Assembly: GCA_013151025.1 (NCBI GenBank)
Contig: JAADJC010000016.1
Location: forward strand, 1-43,551
From: Acidobacteriota bacterium
GTDB lineage: Bacteria > Acidobacteriota > Holophagae > Thermotomaculales > Thermotomaculaceae
Reading direction: 5' to 3'
Length of the DNA: 43,551 nucleotides
Part shown: positions 16,881 through 25,167 of the stretch, one piece after another
Layout of the letters: every line of letters starts with the position of its first letter
Numbering within the stretch: the stretch's first letter is position 1
The notes under the pieces: generated by a model
The model's database searches: none
The model's input: only the letters and a program-made list of their open reading frames with translations
Told to the model about the DNA's origin: nothing
Program-made: the position numbers and the translations under genes

Positions 16881-18482
16881 TTAAATTGGGGAAATATGTT
16901 GCAGTACAAATGCCGCAAGACAGGCGAGAATTGTCCAGATTGTAAGAAGCGTAATTTTATCCATTTCATGGAATCCTGAAATTCTTTTCAGCGTCCGAAA
17001 ACCGGTGAAAAGGTAAAGAATCATGATTATTCCCACCGTTATCATGTGGATTCTGACAGAAAAAGACAACAGGGTGACAATTGAAGCCGTGCTGATAATC
17101 AACCATGGAACGGCACGGAGCGGGTTGGAAAACAGCATGGGAAGGGAGCGGTAGCCGGCAATCCGGTCTCCCTCGAGGTCCCGAAAGTCTTTCAGGTTGG
17201 CAACAAGGAATGCCATTAGAAAAACGCCTGGAATAAATACGGGATGAAATGACATTGCTTTAAGAGCACCGCCTTTTGTGGCAAGCTCCGCTCCCGCAAG
17301 GACGAGTAAAACAATGAGTGTCGCGATGGTGGCTTGGCCCAGCGGATAGATTTTCCGGACGTTCATTTGACGTGAAACGTAGAGATGGGAGAGGGCGCAA
17401 AAGCCCATCCAAAACAAAAGCTCGTTTGGACTGCCCTGGATCAGCAGGGGAAAAGAGATCGCGGAGAAAATGGCAGCCAGGTGGGTTGCAGTGTTCACGG
17501 ACAGTTCTCCGGTTACCAGTGGGCGGTTCGGGGTAGAAATCCGGTCGGCCGGGAGGTCAATGATATCATTTCGGAATTTTGTTGACAGAAACAGGAACCA
17601 AATTCCAGCCAGGGCCATGGCAATCCGAAGACTTTCTATCGCGGGGGAGAGTTGAGCCGGAACGCCGGGGTTTCCCAGGCGCACCAGAAAGTACCCTGCA
17701 AGGAAAGCGCTGCCGTAAGCTGTCATTCGGGATGGATAAATCACCTTTCTCAACAGTTTCCATCCCTCGGGCTGTTCGTGGGCCAGGCGCAGGACAATTC
17801 CCGAAGTAACAAGGAGAAGGGGAATCAGTAGCATTCTCATGAAGTCGAAAGCACCTGGTACGGCAGACTTTTGAAATTCAGGGATGCCTGCCAATTGATA
17901 AAAGGCCGGGAGGTAACCGAAAAACAAAATTAGAATGAATGCCATGAAAGCAGCTGATATTCCCTTCCCCCAGCTTTTCTTTAAAAGGTAGCGGGTTATG
18001 AAAGGGATACCGATGAGTGTAAGAGCGATTTCGACCCGGATTCCCGGAGTAATCCCGAGAAGGGAAACAGAGGGATTGAACAGATTGACAAGAATATGGG
18101 GAAGGGTGGAAAAACTTTGCTGATACTGAATACCCGCCGATATGGTGGCCGGTATCAGAGCATCCACAAGCGGGACAATAAAAAGAACGGGTAACCCGAT
18201 GACGGATATGGAGAAAATATTTATGAAGGGGCGTTTCAGTATCAGGGTAAACACCAGCACAAGGGAAAGAAAAAGTAACCACCAGCAGATGAACACATGG
18301 CTCAAATCGATGAGATTTTCATAAAAACTAAGTCCGTTGGCGAGTAGATATGGCGGTTCTGTCAGGTCTTCCAGAAGCATCCGGAGAATGATGATTGCAC
18401 TTCCCGTGGCGAACAAGGCCCCGACGGGAAATGAAAATTCCCGGGAAAACATGTTGTCTGTGTTTCCGCTTTCAAAAGACAT
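16881..18482 (-). CDS. UbiA family prenyltransferase with extra N-terminal membrane domain
   Basis: This 533-residue membrane protein carries a UbiA prenyltransferase module in its C-terminal half. It has both Asp-rich motifs: NDIIDLPADR (N305-D306-x-x-D309-x-x-x-D313, followed by PNRPL) and DFRDLEGD (D432-D435-D439). UbiA enzymes join a prenyl diphosphate to an aromatic or other acceptor, as in quinone, heme or lipid synthesis. The first 280 residues are also very hydrophobic, with about seven segments, and do not belong to the usual UbiA fold of roughly 290 residues. The substrate cannot be told. The start overlaps the end of rsmE by 11 bases, so it is probably the last gene of the receiver-prmA-rsmE group. 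Confidence 0.82.
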   Translation of the reverse strand: MSFESGNTDNMFSREFSFPVGALFATGSAIIILRMLLEDLTEPPYLLANGLSFYENLIDLSHVFICWWLLFLSLVLVFTLILKRPFINIFSISVIGLPVLFIVPLVDALIPATISAGIQYQQSFSTLPHILVNLFNPSVSLLGITPGIRVEIALTLIGIPFITRYLLKKSWGKGISAAFMAFILILFFGYLPAFYQLAGIPEFQKSAVPGAFDFMRMLLIPLLLVTSGIVLRLAHEQPEGWKLLRKVIYPSRMTAYGSAFLAGYFLVRLGNPGVPAQLSPAIESLRIAMALAGIWFLFLSTKFRNDIIDLPADRISTPNRPLVTGELSVNTATHLAAIFSAISFPLLIQGSPNELLFWMGFCALSHLYVSRQMNVRKIYPLGQATIATLIVLLVLAGAELATKGGALKAMSFHPVFIPGVFLMAFLVANLKDFRDLEGDRIAGYRSLPMLFSNPLRAVPWLIISTASIVTLLSFSVRIHMITVGIIMILYLFTGFRTLKRISGFHEMDKITLLTIWTILACLAAFVLQHISPI

Positions 18483-19215
18483 CGAAAAAATCTCCGAATT
18501 TGGCCTGTATCAGCGTCAAGCAGGCAATGGCTGCTGTTTCGGTTCTGAGAATCCGTCCCGGAAGATGAATTGCATGGCAATTTTTATCTATGAGGGTTTT
18601 GACTTCGTCATCAGAGAAACCACCTTCGGGACCAACAATTACCGCGATATTTTCCGGGTTTTGAACTGGGGCCTGTGAGTTTTTCATCTCCTTTTCAAAA
18701 AAGAGAAAGGCAGCTTCATGAGAGCTGAGGCTGTCAAAAATGCGCAGGAATTTACGGGGGCCTTCAAGTTGAGGAATCCTTGTACGGCCACATTGACGGA
18801 CCGCTTCTTTCGCGATTTTTCGCATTCGTTCCATTTTGGTGCTCATGTTCATTTTGTGGTATTTTGCATCGGTATATCGGGAAGTGAAGGTGACAATCCG
18901 GTTGACACCCAGCTCCACACTTTTCTGGACAATGAATTCCAATTTTTCCAGGTGGTCGGGCATTCCCTGAAACAGGGTGATGGACACGGACGGCTCATTT
19001 TTTATTTTTGGTAAGGACTGGATTCGTACGACGGTGGCTTCTTCTGAGATCGATTCCAGCGTGGCGTCCATGCACCCTTCCGGGCTGATAAGTTCAACCA
19101 CTTGTCCCTGTTTCAAGCGCATGACCCGTGTGGCGTAATGGTGTTCGGAGGGATTCAACTGAATTGTTTCAGATGGCAGGGGAGTTGTTTCCACAAAAAG
19201 TCGGCGAATCTGCAT
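18472..19215 (-). CDS. rsmE: 16S rRNA (uracil-1498-N3)-methyltransferase RsmE
   Basis: This 247-residue SPOUT-class enzyme methylates U1498 of 16S rRNA (E. coli numbering). Visible family features are the N-terminal PUA-like part (LNPSEHHYATRVMRLKQGQ), the central KLEFIVQKSVELGVNRIV, and the knot region with IVGPEGGFSDDEV and LPGRILRTETAAIA. Length is typical. The ATG at 19215 shares its A with the TGA stop of prmA, the arrangement seen in many bacteria where prmA and rsmE are neighbours. Confidence 0.95.
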   Translation of the reverse strand: MQIRRLFVETTPLPSETIQLNPSEHHYATRVMRLKQGQVVELISPEGCMDATLESISEEATVVRIQSLPKIKNEPSVSITLFQGMPDHLEKLEFIVQKSVELGVNRIVTFTSRYTDAKYHKMNMSTKMERMRKIAKEAVRQCGRTRIPQLEGPRKFLRIFDSLSSHEAAFLFFEKEMKNSQAPVQNPENIAVIVGPEGGFSDDEVKTLIDKNCHAIHLPGRILRTETAAIACLTLIQAKFGDFFDVF

Positions 19216-20114
19216 CAGGTTTTCTCACAGCGGAATGCTACCCAGCCATCCTGGACTTTCTGTTTTACAATGGAAAATCCGTGTTCATTGATAAAGCGGG
19301 CAAATGGTTCCGAATCCCGGTTAAGGATGCCGCTGAGTATTAGTTGGTCTGTGGCCATTGTGGCAAGGCTGGGAAGAATCTTTCGAATAATGGTTTCAAT
19401 AATATTGATGACCACCAGGTTGACTTTCATGTCTTGCCGGAGTGCGGTTTCTGTTCCCACAAAAAGAAGGAATTTAGCTGGTTCGCTCTGATTCAGGAAC
19501 ATGTGCGTAGCAAGTGCCATGCTGCAAAGAGGGTCAATGTCAAATGCGAGAATTTTATCTGCACCGTTTTTTTCTGCAATGATGGAAAGAATTCCGGTTC
19601 CGGTTCCAGCGTCAATCATAGTGAAGCCAGGGTGCGCTTTTCCATAGCCTGTAACCATGTCGGCGGCAAGGGCGGTGGAGGCATGGAGCCCGGTGCCGAA
19701 GGCCTGCCCCGGTTCCACGATTATCACTTGTTTTCCATCCAGTGTTTCACCGTATTGTTCTTTCAGCCAGGAGGGAACGATGAACGTCTCCCGGTTCATG
19801 GCGAAGGGCGTAAAGTGTTCCCTGAAAACTGCGGTCCAGTTTCGGTTTTCAAGTTGTTCGAGGGCAATTTCAGGGATGGGGATTGCCAGATGCCTGCAGA
19901 AGGAATTCATGGCCTGAAGAATGTTTTCCGGATCTTTGAAAGGTGAAAGAATTGCCTTGAGAACTGGAAAATCTTCCTGAATTTCAACAGAAGCCACGCC
20001 GATTCCCATCAGGAAATCTGAAAGTGCTAACAGCCAGTCCCGGTTGACAAAAGTGAAGGTAATTTGGGGAAATTTATGTGTTTTTTCAATCAATTGTCGA
20101 TATTGTTTCGCCAT
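19215..20114 (-). CDS. prmA: Ribosomal protein L11 methyltransferase PrmA
   Basis: This 299-residue class I methyltransferase modifies ribosomal protein L11. The SAM-binding motifs are clear: VEPGQAFGTGLHASTALA, then MIDAGTGTGILSIIAEKNGA and ILAFDIDPL. The N-terminal substrate-recognition domain (residues 1-110) is present but diverged. A GGGGAATA site precedes ATG 20114. The start lies 29 bases inside the receiver gene, so translation of the two is likely coupled. It is followed at once by rsmE. Confidence 0.93.
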   Translation of the reverse strand: MAKQYRQLIEKTHKFPQITFTFVNRDWLLALSDFLMGIGVASVEIQEDFPVLKAILSPFKDPENILQAMNSFCRHLAIPIPEIALEQLENRNWTAVFREHFTPFAMNRETFIVPSWLKEQYGETLDGKQVIIVEPGQAFGTGLHASTALAADMVTGYGKAHPGFTMIDAGTGTGILSIIAEKNGADKILAFDIDPLCSMALATHMFLNQSEPAKFLLFVGTETALRQDMKVNLVVINIIETIIRKILPSLATMATDQLILSGILNRDSEPFARFINEHGFSIVKQKVQDGWVAFRCEKT

Positions 20115-20496
20115 TATTCCCCTGAAAATTGTTCTTTTTCAAAAGAGAAAAGATCTTGTTAATGAGCTCCTTCCGCTTGAATGGCTTGGAAATACTGTCA
20201 CCAACTTCATCTTCCACAACTTTGGCTTCTTCAAGAAATGCGGAAAGCAACAGAATTTTGTTTTTTCCCTGGAGTTCGTTTAGTTTCCTGACCCATTCTT
20301 CGCCACCAAGAACCGGCATTTTGTAATCTGTAATAATAATGTCGAACTTCTGCAGTTCAAGCAATTCTAAGGCTTCCTGGCCATTGCTGACAGAAGCCAC
20401 GCAGAAGCCTTCCCGAATCAGAATTTTCATCAACGTTTTTCTGAGATTGTTATCGTCTTCGACTGTCAGTATTTTTGCGTCAAGATAGTTGGTCAT
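20086..20496 (-). CDS. Stand-alone response-regulator receiver (CheY-like)
   Basis: This 136-residue protein is a receiver domain alone: acidic pocket E13-D14-D15 (LTVEDDNNLRK), phosphoacceptor D57 (IIITDYKMP), a Ser at the usual Thr position (LLLSA) and the conserved Lys in ISKPF. It has no output domain, so it must act by binding a partner or as a phosphorelay step. It overlaps the start of prmA by 29 bases, an unusual partnership for a signalling protein. The 48 bases upstream separate it from the transporter gene on the same strand. No cognate kinase is adjacent. Confidence 0.9.
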   Translation of the reverse strand: MTNYLDAKILTVEDDNNLRKTLMKILIREGFCVASVSNGQEALELLELQKFDIIITDYKMPVLGGEEWVRKLNELQGKNKILLLSAFLEEAKVVEDEVGDSISKPFKRKELINKIFSLLKKNNFQGNNGETISTID

Positions 20497-20544
20497 TGCC
20501 GTAGAACCTCCATTTTATAAGTCAGGCCATTGTAACACAGGATT

Positions 20545-22608
20545 TCATCCTTCTATTTTTCTCACGGGGAAAAAGCGATTATACAGCGCCAGTCCTGCCA
20601 TAGTAGTTGCTCCGATCATGGCGAAAATTATCCAGAGTATCCGGGGCTGGTGAAGATGGTCTACAAAATGCACGTAGAGGTTTGCCCCAAGGACGCCGCC
20701 GATACTGCTGCCGATGACACCGTAGAGGAAAAGGTAGCCCATGTACATGGCGACTTTTTCCTTTGGTGCGGTCTGGCCGACATAGGAGATGAATTTAGGA
20801 TGTGCTGTCATTTCACCGATTGAAAAAATGATAATGCCGATGAGAAATACCCAGATTCCGGTTGAAACGGCAAGTAATGCCATGCCGATGGTGCCAAACA
20901 GGATTCCGGTAATCATGGTGGGCAATGCTTTGCGGTGTTTCACGAGTTTTGTGATGAAAAGTTGAAGCACAATAATGGTCAGGGCATTGATAACAGTGAC
21001 ATGCTCCACGTCAAAGTACCAGTTGATGTGAATACCGGCCATAGCCAGTATCTGATTGACCATGGCGTTCAGGGGGGTAGAGTCCACGTAGGCTTTCACA
21101 TACCACAGTACCGAATCAAACATCTGAAAATACATGACCCAGAAGCCGGAATAGATAAAGATGAGAAGAAGGAACCGGAAGTGGTCAATGAATGGGTCGG
21201 TATCTTGTGTTTGGATGGTAAAAAGCGAGAGTACAGTGGCAAAAATGGCAAAACTCAGAATTCTCGCGAACAGTGTTAAATCAGGAATACCGACGCAAAC
21301 TGCCACAATGAATACAAGGAGGAAAGTGGATGTTTTTCTATCGGCACGGCCCCAGTCTTTCAACAGAGGAATCAAAAAAGCGGTGGCGAGAAGCAATCCC
21401 ACAAAGAGCAGGGGGAAAGGACGATTCCGTGCGTCTTTCAGAAAACTTTTTAATTTCCCATCTGGAAAAGGATGCAGAAATGTGCCGGATCTGAGTTGGT
21501 GGATTGTTTTGTCGACATCGACTTTTTTCCCTACATAAACGTGGTAATTTCGGGGCGTTGGTTCCGCAAGGCGAATGCCGTTTCCCGTTGCCAGATGAAA
21601 GGTCAGCAGGGTGGGGGTGGCGGCTTTTTTCAACGCGCTTTCAATTTCTTTTCGGTTGAATTGAACCAGGAAGGTGTCCAGTTTGTCCAGGAGTTCCGGG
21701 TTCTCCGGCTTGTAAACGGTCACGCCGTCTTTGGACGGTTGAAAGAGGTCGGGCCGGGTCATATCCCGGTCAATAGTAAAATAAAAAACATTTCCGTTCT
21801 TTTGAACCGGATAACTGGATTCACTGAGGGTGAGTACATTGCCGGTAAGATAGCTTTGCAAGCCGAACCCGAGCATTGAGATAATCAGGACAAAAAATAG
21901 CGTTGGTACAAAATATTTTCCTGCTTTAAGCTGTCGGTAAACCAGAACAATGGGGCTGTAAATAATTTCAAACGAATGGGCTATGGTGTCTTTCAGGCTG
22001 TGGGTCTTTTGTTTCGCTGCCACCTCTTTCGGTAAAGGCGGTTCCTTGAAAAGAAAAGCGGTGGGAAAGAGCATGGCCCCAGTGCCAAGGGCAGATGCGT
22101 AGAATACCCACTGCCAGCCGATGTTGTTTTTCAGGAAGGGAACCAGAAAGAGTGGGAAGAGGAAGGCGCCCAGATTGATAGACCAGTAGTAGATGCCGAA
22201 TGCCTCGGAGGAATTACTTTCATCGGTCAGTCTGGCAATGGAGCCCGAGATGATGGGCTTGAACGTGCCGGCACCGATGGCCATTACTACAAGTGCCAGG
22301 AAAACCAGGCCGTAGGATGTGGCCTGTGCGACGAAAAAATAACCGATACCAAGAAAGGAGAATGCGATGGTAAGCATTTTTCTGTAACCGAATCGGTCAG
22401 CCAATGCACCGGTGATGATGGGCAGGAAATACAAAAGCGGCTGAATTGTACTCTTGATGATGCCGACAGACTCTTTCTGGAACATAAGCACGTCGGTGAA
22501 GTACACCGACAGCACACTCATCATGCCATAGTAAGCCCCTCGCTCGAAAAACTCGAACATAATAGTCAACCAGAATAAGGGAGAATATTTGCGTTTTCCT
22601 GTGGTCAT
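20545..22608 (-). CDS. POT/PTR family proton-coupled transporter with large soluble insert
   Basis: This 687-residue major facilitator protein belongs to the POT/PTR peptide transporter family. The family motif is E19-F-F-E22-R23 followed by YYG (ExxER-type) in the first helix, and the N-terminal half has six clear helices with the signature GTFKPIISGSIA. Between helix pairs, at about residues 255-397, there is a hydrophilic insert of some 140 residues, so the protein is much longer than the usual 460-500. The C-terminal half has further helices (for example IITGILFGTIGMALLAVS) and the late motif GEMTAHPKFISYVGQTAP. Substrates are probably di- or tripeptides, inferred from the family. A TAAGGAGCGACG site precedes ATG 22608. 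Confidence 0.85.
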   Translation of the reverse strand: MTTGKRKYSPLFWLTIMFEFFERGAYYGMMSVLSVYFTDVLMFQKESVGIIKSTIQPLLYFLPIITGALADRFGYRKMLTIAFSFLGIGYFFVAQATSYGLVFLALVVMAIGAGTFKPIISGSIARLTDESNSSEAFGIYYWSINLGAFLFPLFLVPFLKNNIGWQWVFYASALGTGAMLFPTAFLFKEPPLPKEVAAKQKTHSLKDTIAHSFEIIYSPIVLVYRQLKAGKYFVPTLFFVLIISMLGFGLQSYLTGNVLTLSESSYPVQKNGNVFYFTIDRDMTRPDLFQPSKDGVTVYKPENPELLDKLDTFLVQFNRKEIESALKKAATPTLLTFHLATGNGIRLAEPTPRNYHVYVGKKVDVDKTIHQLRSGTFLHPFPDGKLKSFLKDARNRPFPLLFVGLLLATAFLIPLLKDWGRADRKTSTFLLVFIVAVCVGIPDLTLFARILSFAIFATVLSLFTIQTQDTDPFIDHFRFLLLIFIYSGFWVMYFQMFDSVLWYVKAYVDSTPLNAMVNQILAMAGIHINWYFDVEHVTVINALTIIVLQLFITKLVKHRKALPTMITGILFGTIGMALLAVSTGIWVFLIGIIIFSIGEMTAHPKFISYVGQTAPKEKVAMYMGYLFLYGVIGSSIGGVLGANLYVHFVDHLHQPRILWIIFAMIGATTMAGLALYNRFFPVRKIEG

Positions 22609-22637
22609 CGTCGCTCCTTATGGTTTGTGTTCCGTAG

Positions 22638-22646
22638 ATTCTAACA
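22638..22646 (-). promoter_or_regulatory. Possible extended -10 element for the POT gene
   Basis: On the minus strand TGTTAGAAT (an extended -10, TGnTAGAAT) lies 30 bases upstream of the start codon. No convincing -35 box is seen 17 bases further upstream, so this is a tentative call. Confidence 0.25.
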
Positions 22647-22761
22647 TGAATCATTGGATTTCATTCCGCCAATTTTGTTTTAGGCGATAGACTGTCGGAT
22701 TGCAGAGTGAAAATTGTGGAATTACTCAAAACTATTTCCTCCTTTTTAACGTATAAAATAT

Positions 22762-22886
22762 GAAACCATGATAATGAGAGGTGGGTTCTCCCATTTTTAA
22801 ATTCAAAAGATTACCCCACCAACCAATCATCATCGAATAGACACCATGAAACGCCAACCAAATTTGAACCCGCCTCTCATGGTTTC
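22762..22886. repeat. Imperfect inverted repeat, about 125 bp, in gene-free spacer
   Basis: The left arm (22762-22788) and right arm (22866-22886) are inverted copies. The shared core is GAAACCATGA ... GAGG(T/C)GGGTTC, interrupted in the left arm by a 6-base insertion (TAATGA) and a T/C difference. The 77 bases between are A/C-rich. No transposase gene or target-site duplication was found. A 71-codon frame on the minus strand (22732-22947) crosses it but has no ribosome site and no family features, so I do not call it a gene. This repeat is the main feature of the 531-base spacer between the POT gene and pstS. Confidence 0.55.
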
Positions 22887-22902
22887 GCGCCGGGATGCGC
22901 CG

Positions 22903-22937
22903 GATGTCAGATGATAGATGCTGGGCGATAGACATCA
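22903..22937. repeat. Degenerate heptamer tandem repeat
   Basis: Five units of seven bases in register: GATGTCA, GATGATA, GATGCTG, GGCGATA, GACATCA. A related array is at 35902-35936, and two similar units lie at 22683-22696. It is in the spacer upstream of pstS. Confidence 0.55.
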
Positions 22938-23066
22938 GTAAAATCATAGAGTTGGCAAATTATAGTCAGTGGTTAATTTCTGTCTTTGTCACTCTTCACT
23001 CTGTTATACGGCACTCAACCTTGCCTTCTGCTCAACCTGTGGCGCACCGCGCCGCACATCGTTTCT

Positions 23067-23083
23067 TTTACATTTTCTTTACA
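23067..23083 (+). promoter_or_regulatory. Pho-box-like direct repeat upstream of pstS
   Basis: TTTACA at 23067-23072 and again at 23078-23083 are spaced 11 bases apart, the helical-turn spacing of PhoB/PhoP direct repeats (Bacillus PhoP sites use TTnACA-like hexamers with about 5-base gaps). A weaker third unit (GTGGCA) falls in register at 23089. A possible -10, TATTAT, lies at 23115-23120, and the pstS ribosome site AAGGAGGAA is at 23128-23136. The spacer holds no gene. Binding by the local PhoB is inferred. Confidence 0.5.
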
Positions 23084-23139
23084 ATTCTGTGGCAACCTTC
23101 TTTCATCGGTTTTTTATTATGGCCGCGAAGGAGGAACCT

Positions 23140-24147
23140 ATGAAATTGAAAAACATTTTCCTTTCACTTGTTTTCATCGCAACTTCCCTTAGTCTGACAG
23201 CGGGGGATATGATCAACGGTGCGGGGGCGACCTTTCCGTATCCGGTGTATTCCGCGTGGGCATTTAATTATTACAGAGCAACCGGTGTGAAACTGAATTA
23301 CCAGTCCATCGGTTCCGGTGGCGGGGTTCGCCAGATTAAGAATCGCACGGTGGATTTCGGTGCTTCCGATGCTCCGGTAAAACCGGCTGACCTGAAAAAG
23401 ATGAATTTAATTCAGTTTCCTGCCATTATCGGTGGTGTGGTGCCGGTGGTGAATATCAGGGGGATGAAACCGGGTCAACTGAAGTTGGACGGAGAGACGC
23501 TTTCAAAGATTCTTCTTGGGGAAATCAGCAAATGGAATGATCCGCGAATCGCGGTGATTAACAAGGGCGTTTCCCTTCCGGACGCCAATATTACCGTGGT
23601 CCATCGCTCGGACGGGTCCGGTACAACGGCAATTTTCACAAGTTATCTCGCGACTGTTTCCAAAGACTGGAGTGAGAAAGTTGGGAAAGGAAAATCGGTC
23701 AACTGGCCTGTTGGAATCGGCGGAAAGGGTAATGAGGGTGTGGCAAACTACGCAAAGCGGGTGAAAAATTCCATCGGCTACGTTGAGTTTGCCTATGCCA
23801 AACAGAATAAATTGACCTATGTGAAGCTGCGGAACAAGAACGGGTATTTTGTGGATCCATCCTTTGGGGCGTTCAAGGATGCGGCTGCAGGGGCGAAGTG
23901 GAACCCGGATAAGGGCTACTATCTCTGGCTGGTGGATGTTCCCGGTGACGGTTCATGGCCCATTGCCGGTGCTTCTTTCATCCTTCTCGGTACGGAAAAA
24001 CTTGCCGCAAACCGGAAGGTGGTGAAGTTCTTTGACTGGTCCTTCAATACCGGAGATGCCACAGCTAAGAAGCTCACTTATGTCCCCCTTCCAAAGTCTT
24101 TGAAGGACAGCATTCGCAGATACTGGAAGAGAAACGGCATTTATTGA
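23140..24147 (+). CDS. pstS: Phosphate ABC transporter substrate-binding protein PstS
   Basis: The start is ATG 23140, four bases after a strong AAGGAGGAA; a frame 57 codons longer would cross the promoter region. The 335-residue product has a signal peptide (LKNIFLSLVFIATSLSLTAG) and then the PstS fold: INGAGATFPYPVYSAW, the phosphate-binding loops QSIGSGGGVRQI, DFGASDAP and VVHRSDGSGTTAIF. It binds phosphate in the periplasm for the PstCAB transporter. It is the first gene of a full pst-pho operon and is separated from pstC by 87 bases containing a hairpin. Confidence 0.96.
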   Translation: MKLKNIFLSLVFIATSLSLTAGDMINGAGATFPYPVYSAWAFNYYRATGVKLNYQSIGSGGGVRQIKNRTVDFGASDAPVKPADLKKMNLIQFPAIIGGVVPVVNIRGMKPGQLKLDGETLSKILLGEISKWNDPRIAVINKGVSLPDANITVVHRSDGSGTTAIFTSYLATVSKDWSEKVGKGKSVNWPVGIGGKGNEGVANYAKRVKNSIGYVEFAYAKQNKLTYVKLRNKNGYFVDPSFGAFKDAAAGAKWNPDKGYYLWLVDVPGDGSWPIAGASFILLGTEKLAANRKVVKFFDWSFNTGDATAKKLTYVPLPKSLKDSIRRYWKRNGIY

Positions 24148-24182
24148 TGCGGGAATTAGAAACGATTTTTTTGTCGGATATC

Positions 24183-24209
24183 ATCGGTGGGAATATATTT
24201 CCCGCCGAT
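24183..24209 (+). terminator. Hairpin between pstS and pstC (attenuator or RNA stabiliser)
   Basis: ATCGGTGGGAA (24183-24193) and TTCCCGCCGAT (24199-24209) pair over 11 positions, one being a G-U pair, with the loop TATAT, followed by TTCTCTT. The position after pstS fits a partial terminator or 3' stabiliser that yields more PstS than membrane components, as is known for binding-protein genes in several ABC operons. Confidence 0.5.
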
Positions 24210-24234
24210 TTCTCTTGGGTTTGGTAAGTCGAAT

Positions 24235-25167
24235 ATGGCGAATCGAAACCCGATTGATTATAGAGATAAAATATTCAAGACAATGACTTTCGCTGCGGCA
24301 ATGATGGTTCTTGTGCTGATTGCGGGAATTTTCTTTTCCCTTGTGAAACAGGCTGTTCCAGCGATCTCAAAGTTTGGCTTTTTCAGGTTCATCAGCACCG
24401 CCACCTGGGATCCGGTTCATGAGGTGTTCGGTGCGGCCGCCAGCCTGTACGGAACCATCGTGACCACCGTCCTTGCCATGTCGATTGCAATCCCGGTATC
24501 CATTGGAATTGCAATTTTCATGACCGAATTGTGCCCCAACTTCCTGAAATCGGCCATGGGAACCGCCATTGAGCTTCTGGCGGCGATTCCAAGCATTATT
24601 TATGGCATGTGGGGCTTGTTCACGCTGGCTCCCATCATGGGGGACACTGTGGAACCTTTTTTACAACAAACAATTGGAAGAGTACCGTATCTTGGTTCTC
24701 TTTTCAGCGGAACGCCGCTGGGGATTGACATTCTCACAGCCAGTACCATTCTGAGTATTATGATTATTCCTTTCATGGCATCCATTGCCAGGGATACCTT
24801 CAACCTGACGCCGCAGGTGTTGCGGGAATCTGCCTACGGAATCGGCGCGACAAGATGGGAAGTAATTCGAAATGTTGTGATTCCATATTCCAGGAAAGGG
24901 GTTTTAGGAGGTATCGTCATCGCTATGGGCCGGGCCCTCGGGGAAACCATGGCCGTGGCCTTTGTGCTGGGAAACAAGCACGAAATTGCCCATTCACTCC
25001 TGGACGCATCGGCAACCATCACGGTTACACTGGCCAATGAATTTACCGAAGCAGATTCGGATATATATATGGCGTCTCTGTTTTATCTCGCGGTTATTCT
25101 GTTTGTTATGAGTTTTCTGACGCTGGCGGCAGCAAAATTTTTATTGAAAGAGAAGATAGAGTCATGA
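24235..25167 (+). CDS. pstC: Phosphate ABC transporter permease PstC
   Basis: This 310-residue permease starts at ATG 24235; a GTG at 24187 in the same frame lies inside the preceding hairpin and has no site. It has six membrane segments and the EAA-type loop around RESAYGIGATRWEVIRNVVIPY and GRALGETMAVAFVLG. It forms the transport channel with PstA. The ribosome site is weak (GGTAAG), and translation may depend on upstream coupling. Its stop overlaps the pstA start by four bases. Confidence 0.94.
   Translation: MANRNPIDYRDKIFKTMTFAAAMMVLVLIAGIFFSLVKQAVPAISKFGFFRFISTATWDPVHEVFGAAASLYGTIVTTVLAMSIAIPVSIGIAIFMTELCPNFLKSAMGTAIELLAAIPSIIYGMWGLFTLAPIMGDTVEPFLQQTIGRVPYLGSLFSGTPLGIDILTASTILSIMIIPFMASIARDTFNLTPQVLRESAYGIGATRWEVIRNVVIPYSRKGVLGGIVIAMGRALGETMAVAFVLGNKHEIAHSLLDASATITVTLANEFTEADSDIYMASLFYLAVILFVMSFLTLAAAKFLLKEKIES

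Noticed and set aside
22732-22947. 71-codon open frame on the minus strand in the spacer upstream of pstS
   Set aside because: It crosses an inverted repeat and a heptamer array, has no ribosome site, and shows no domain; it is better explained by repeat sequence.
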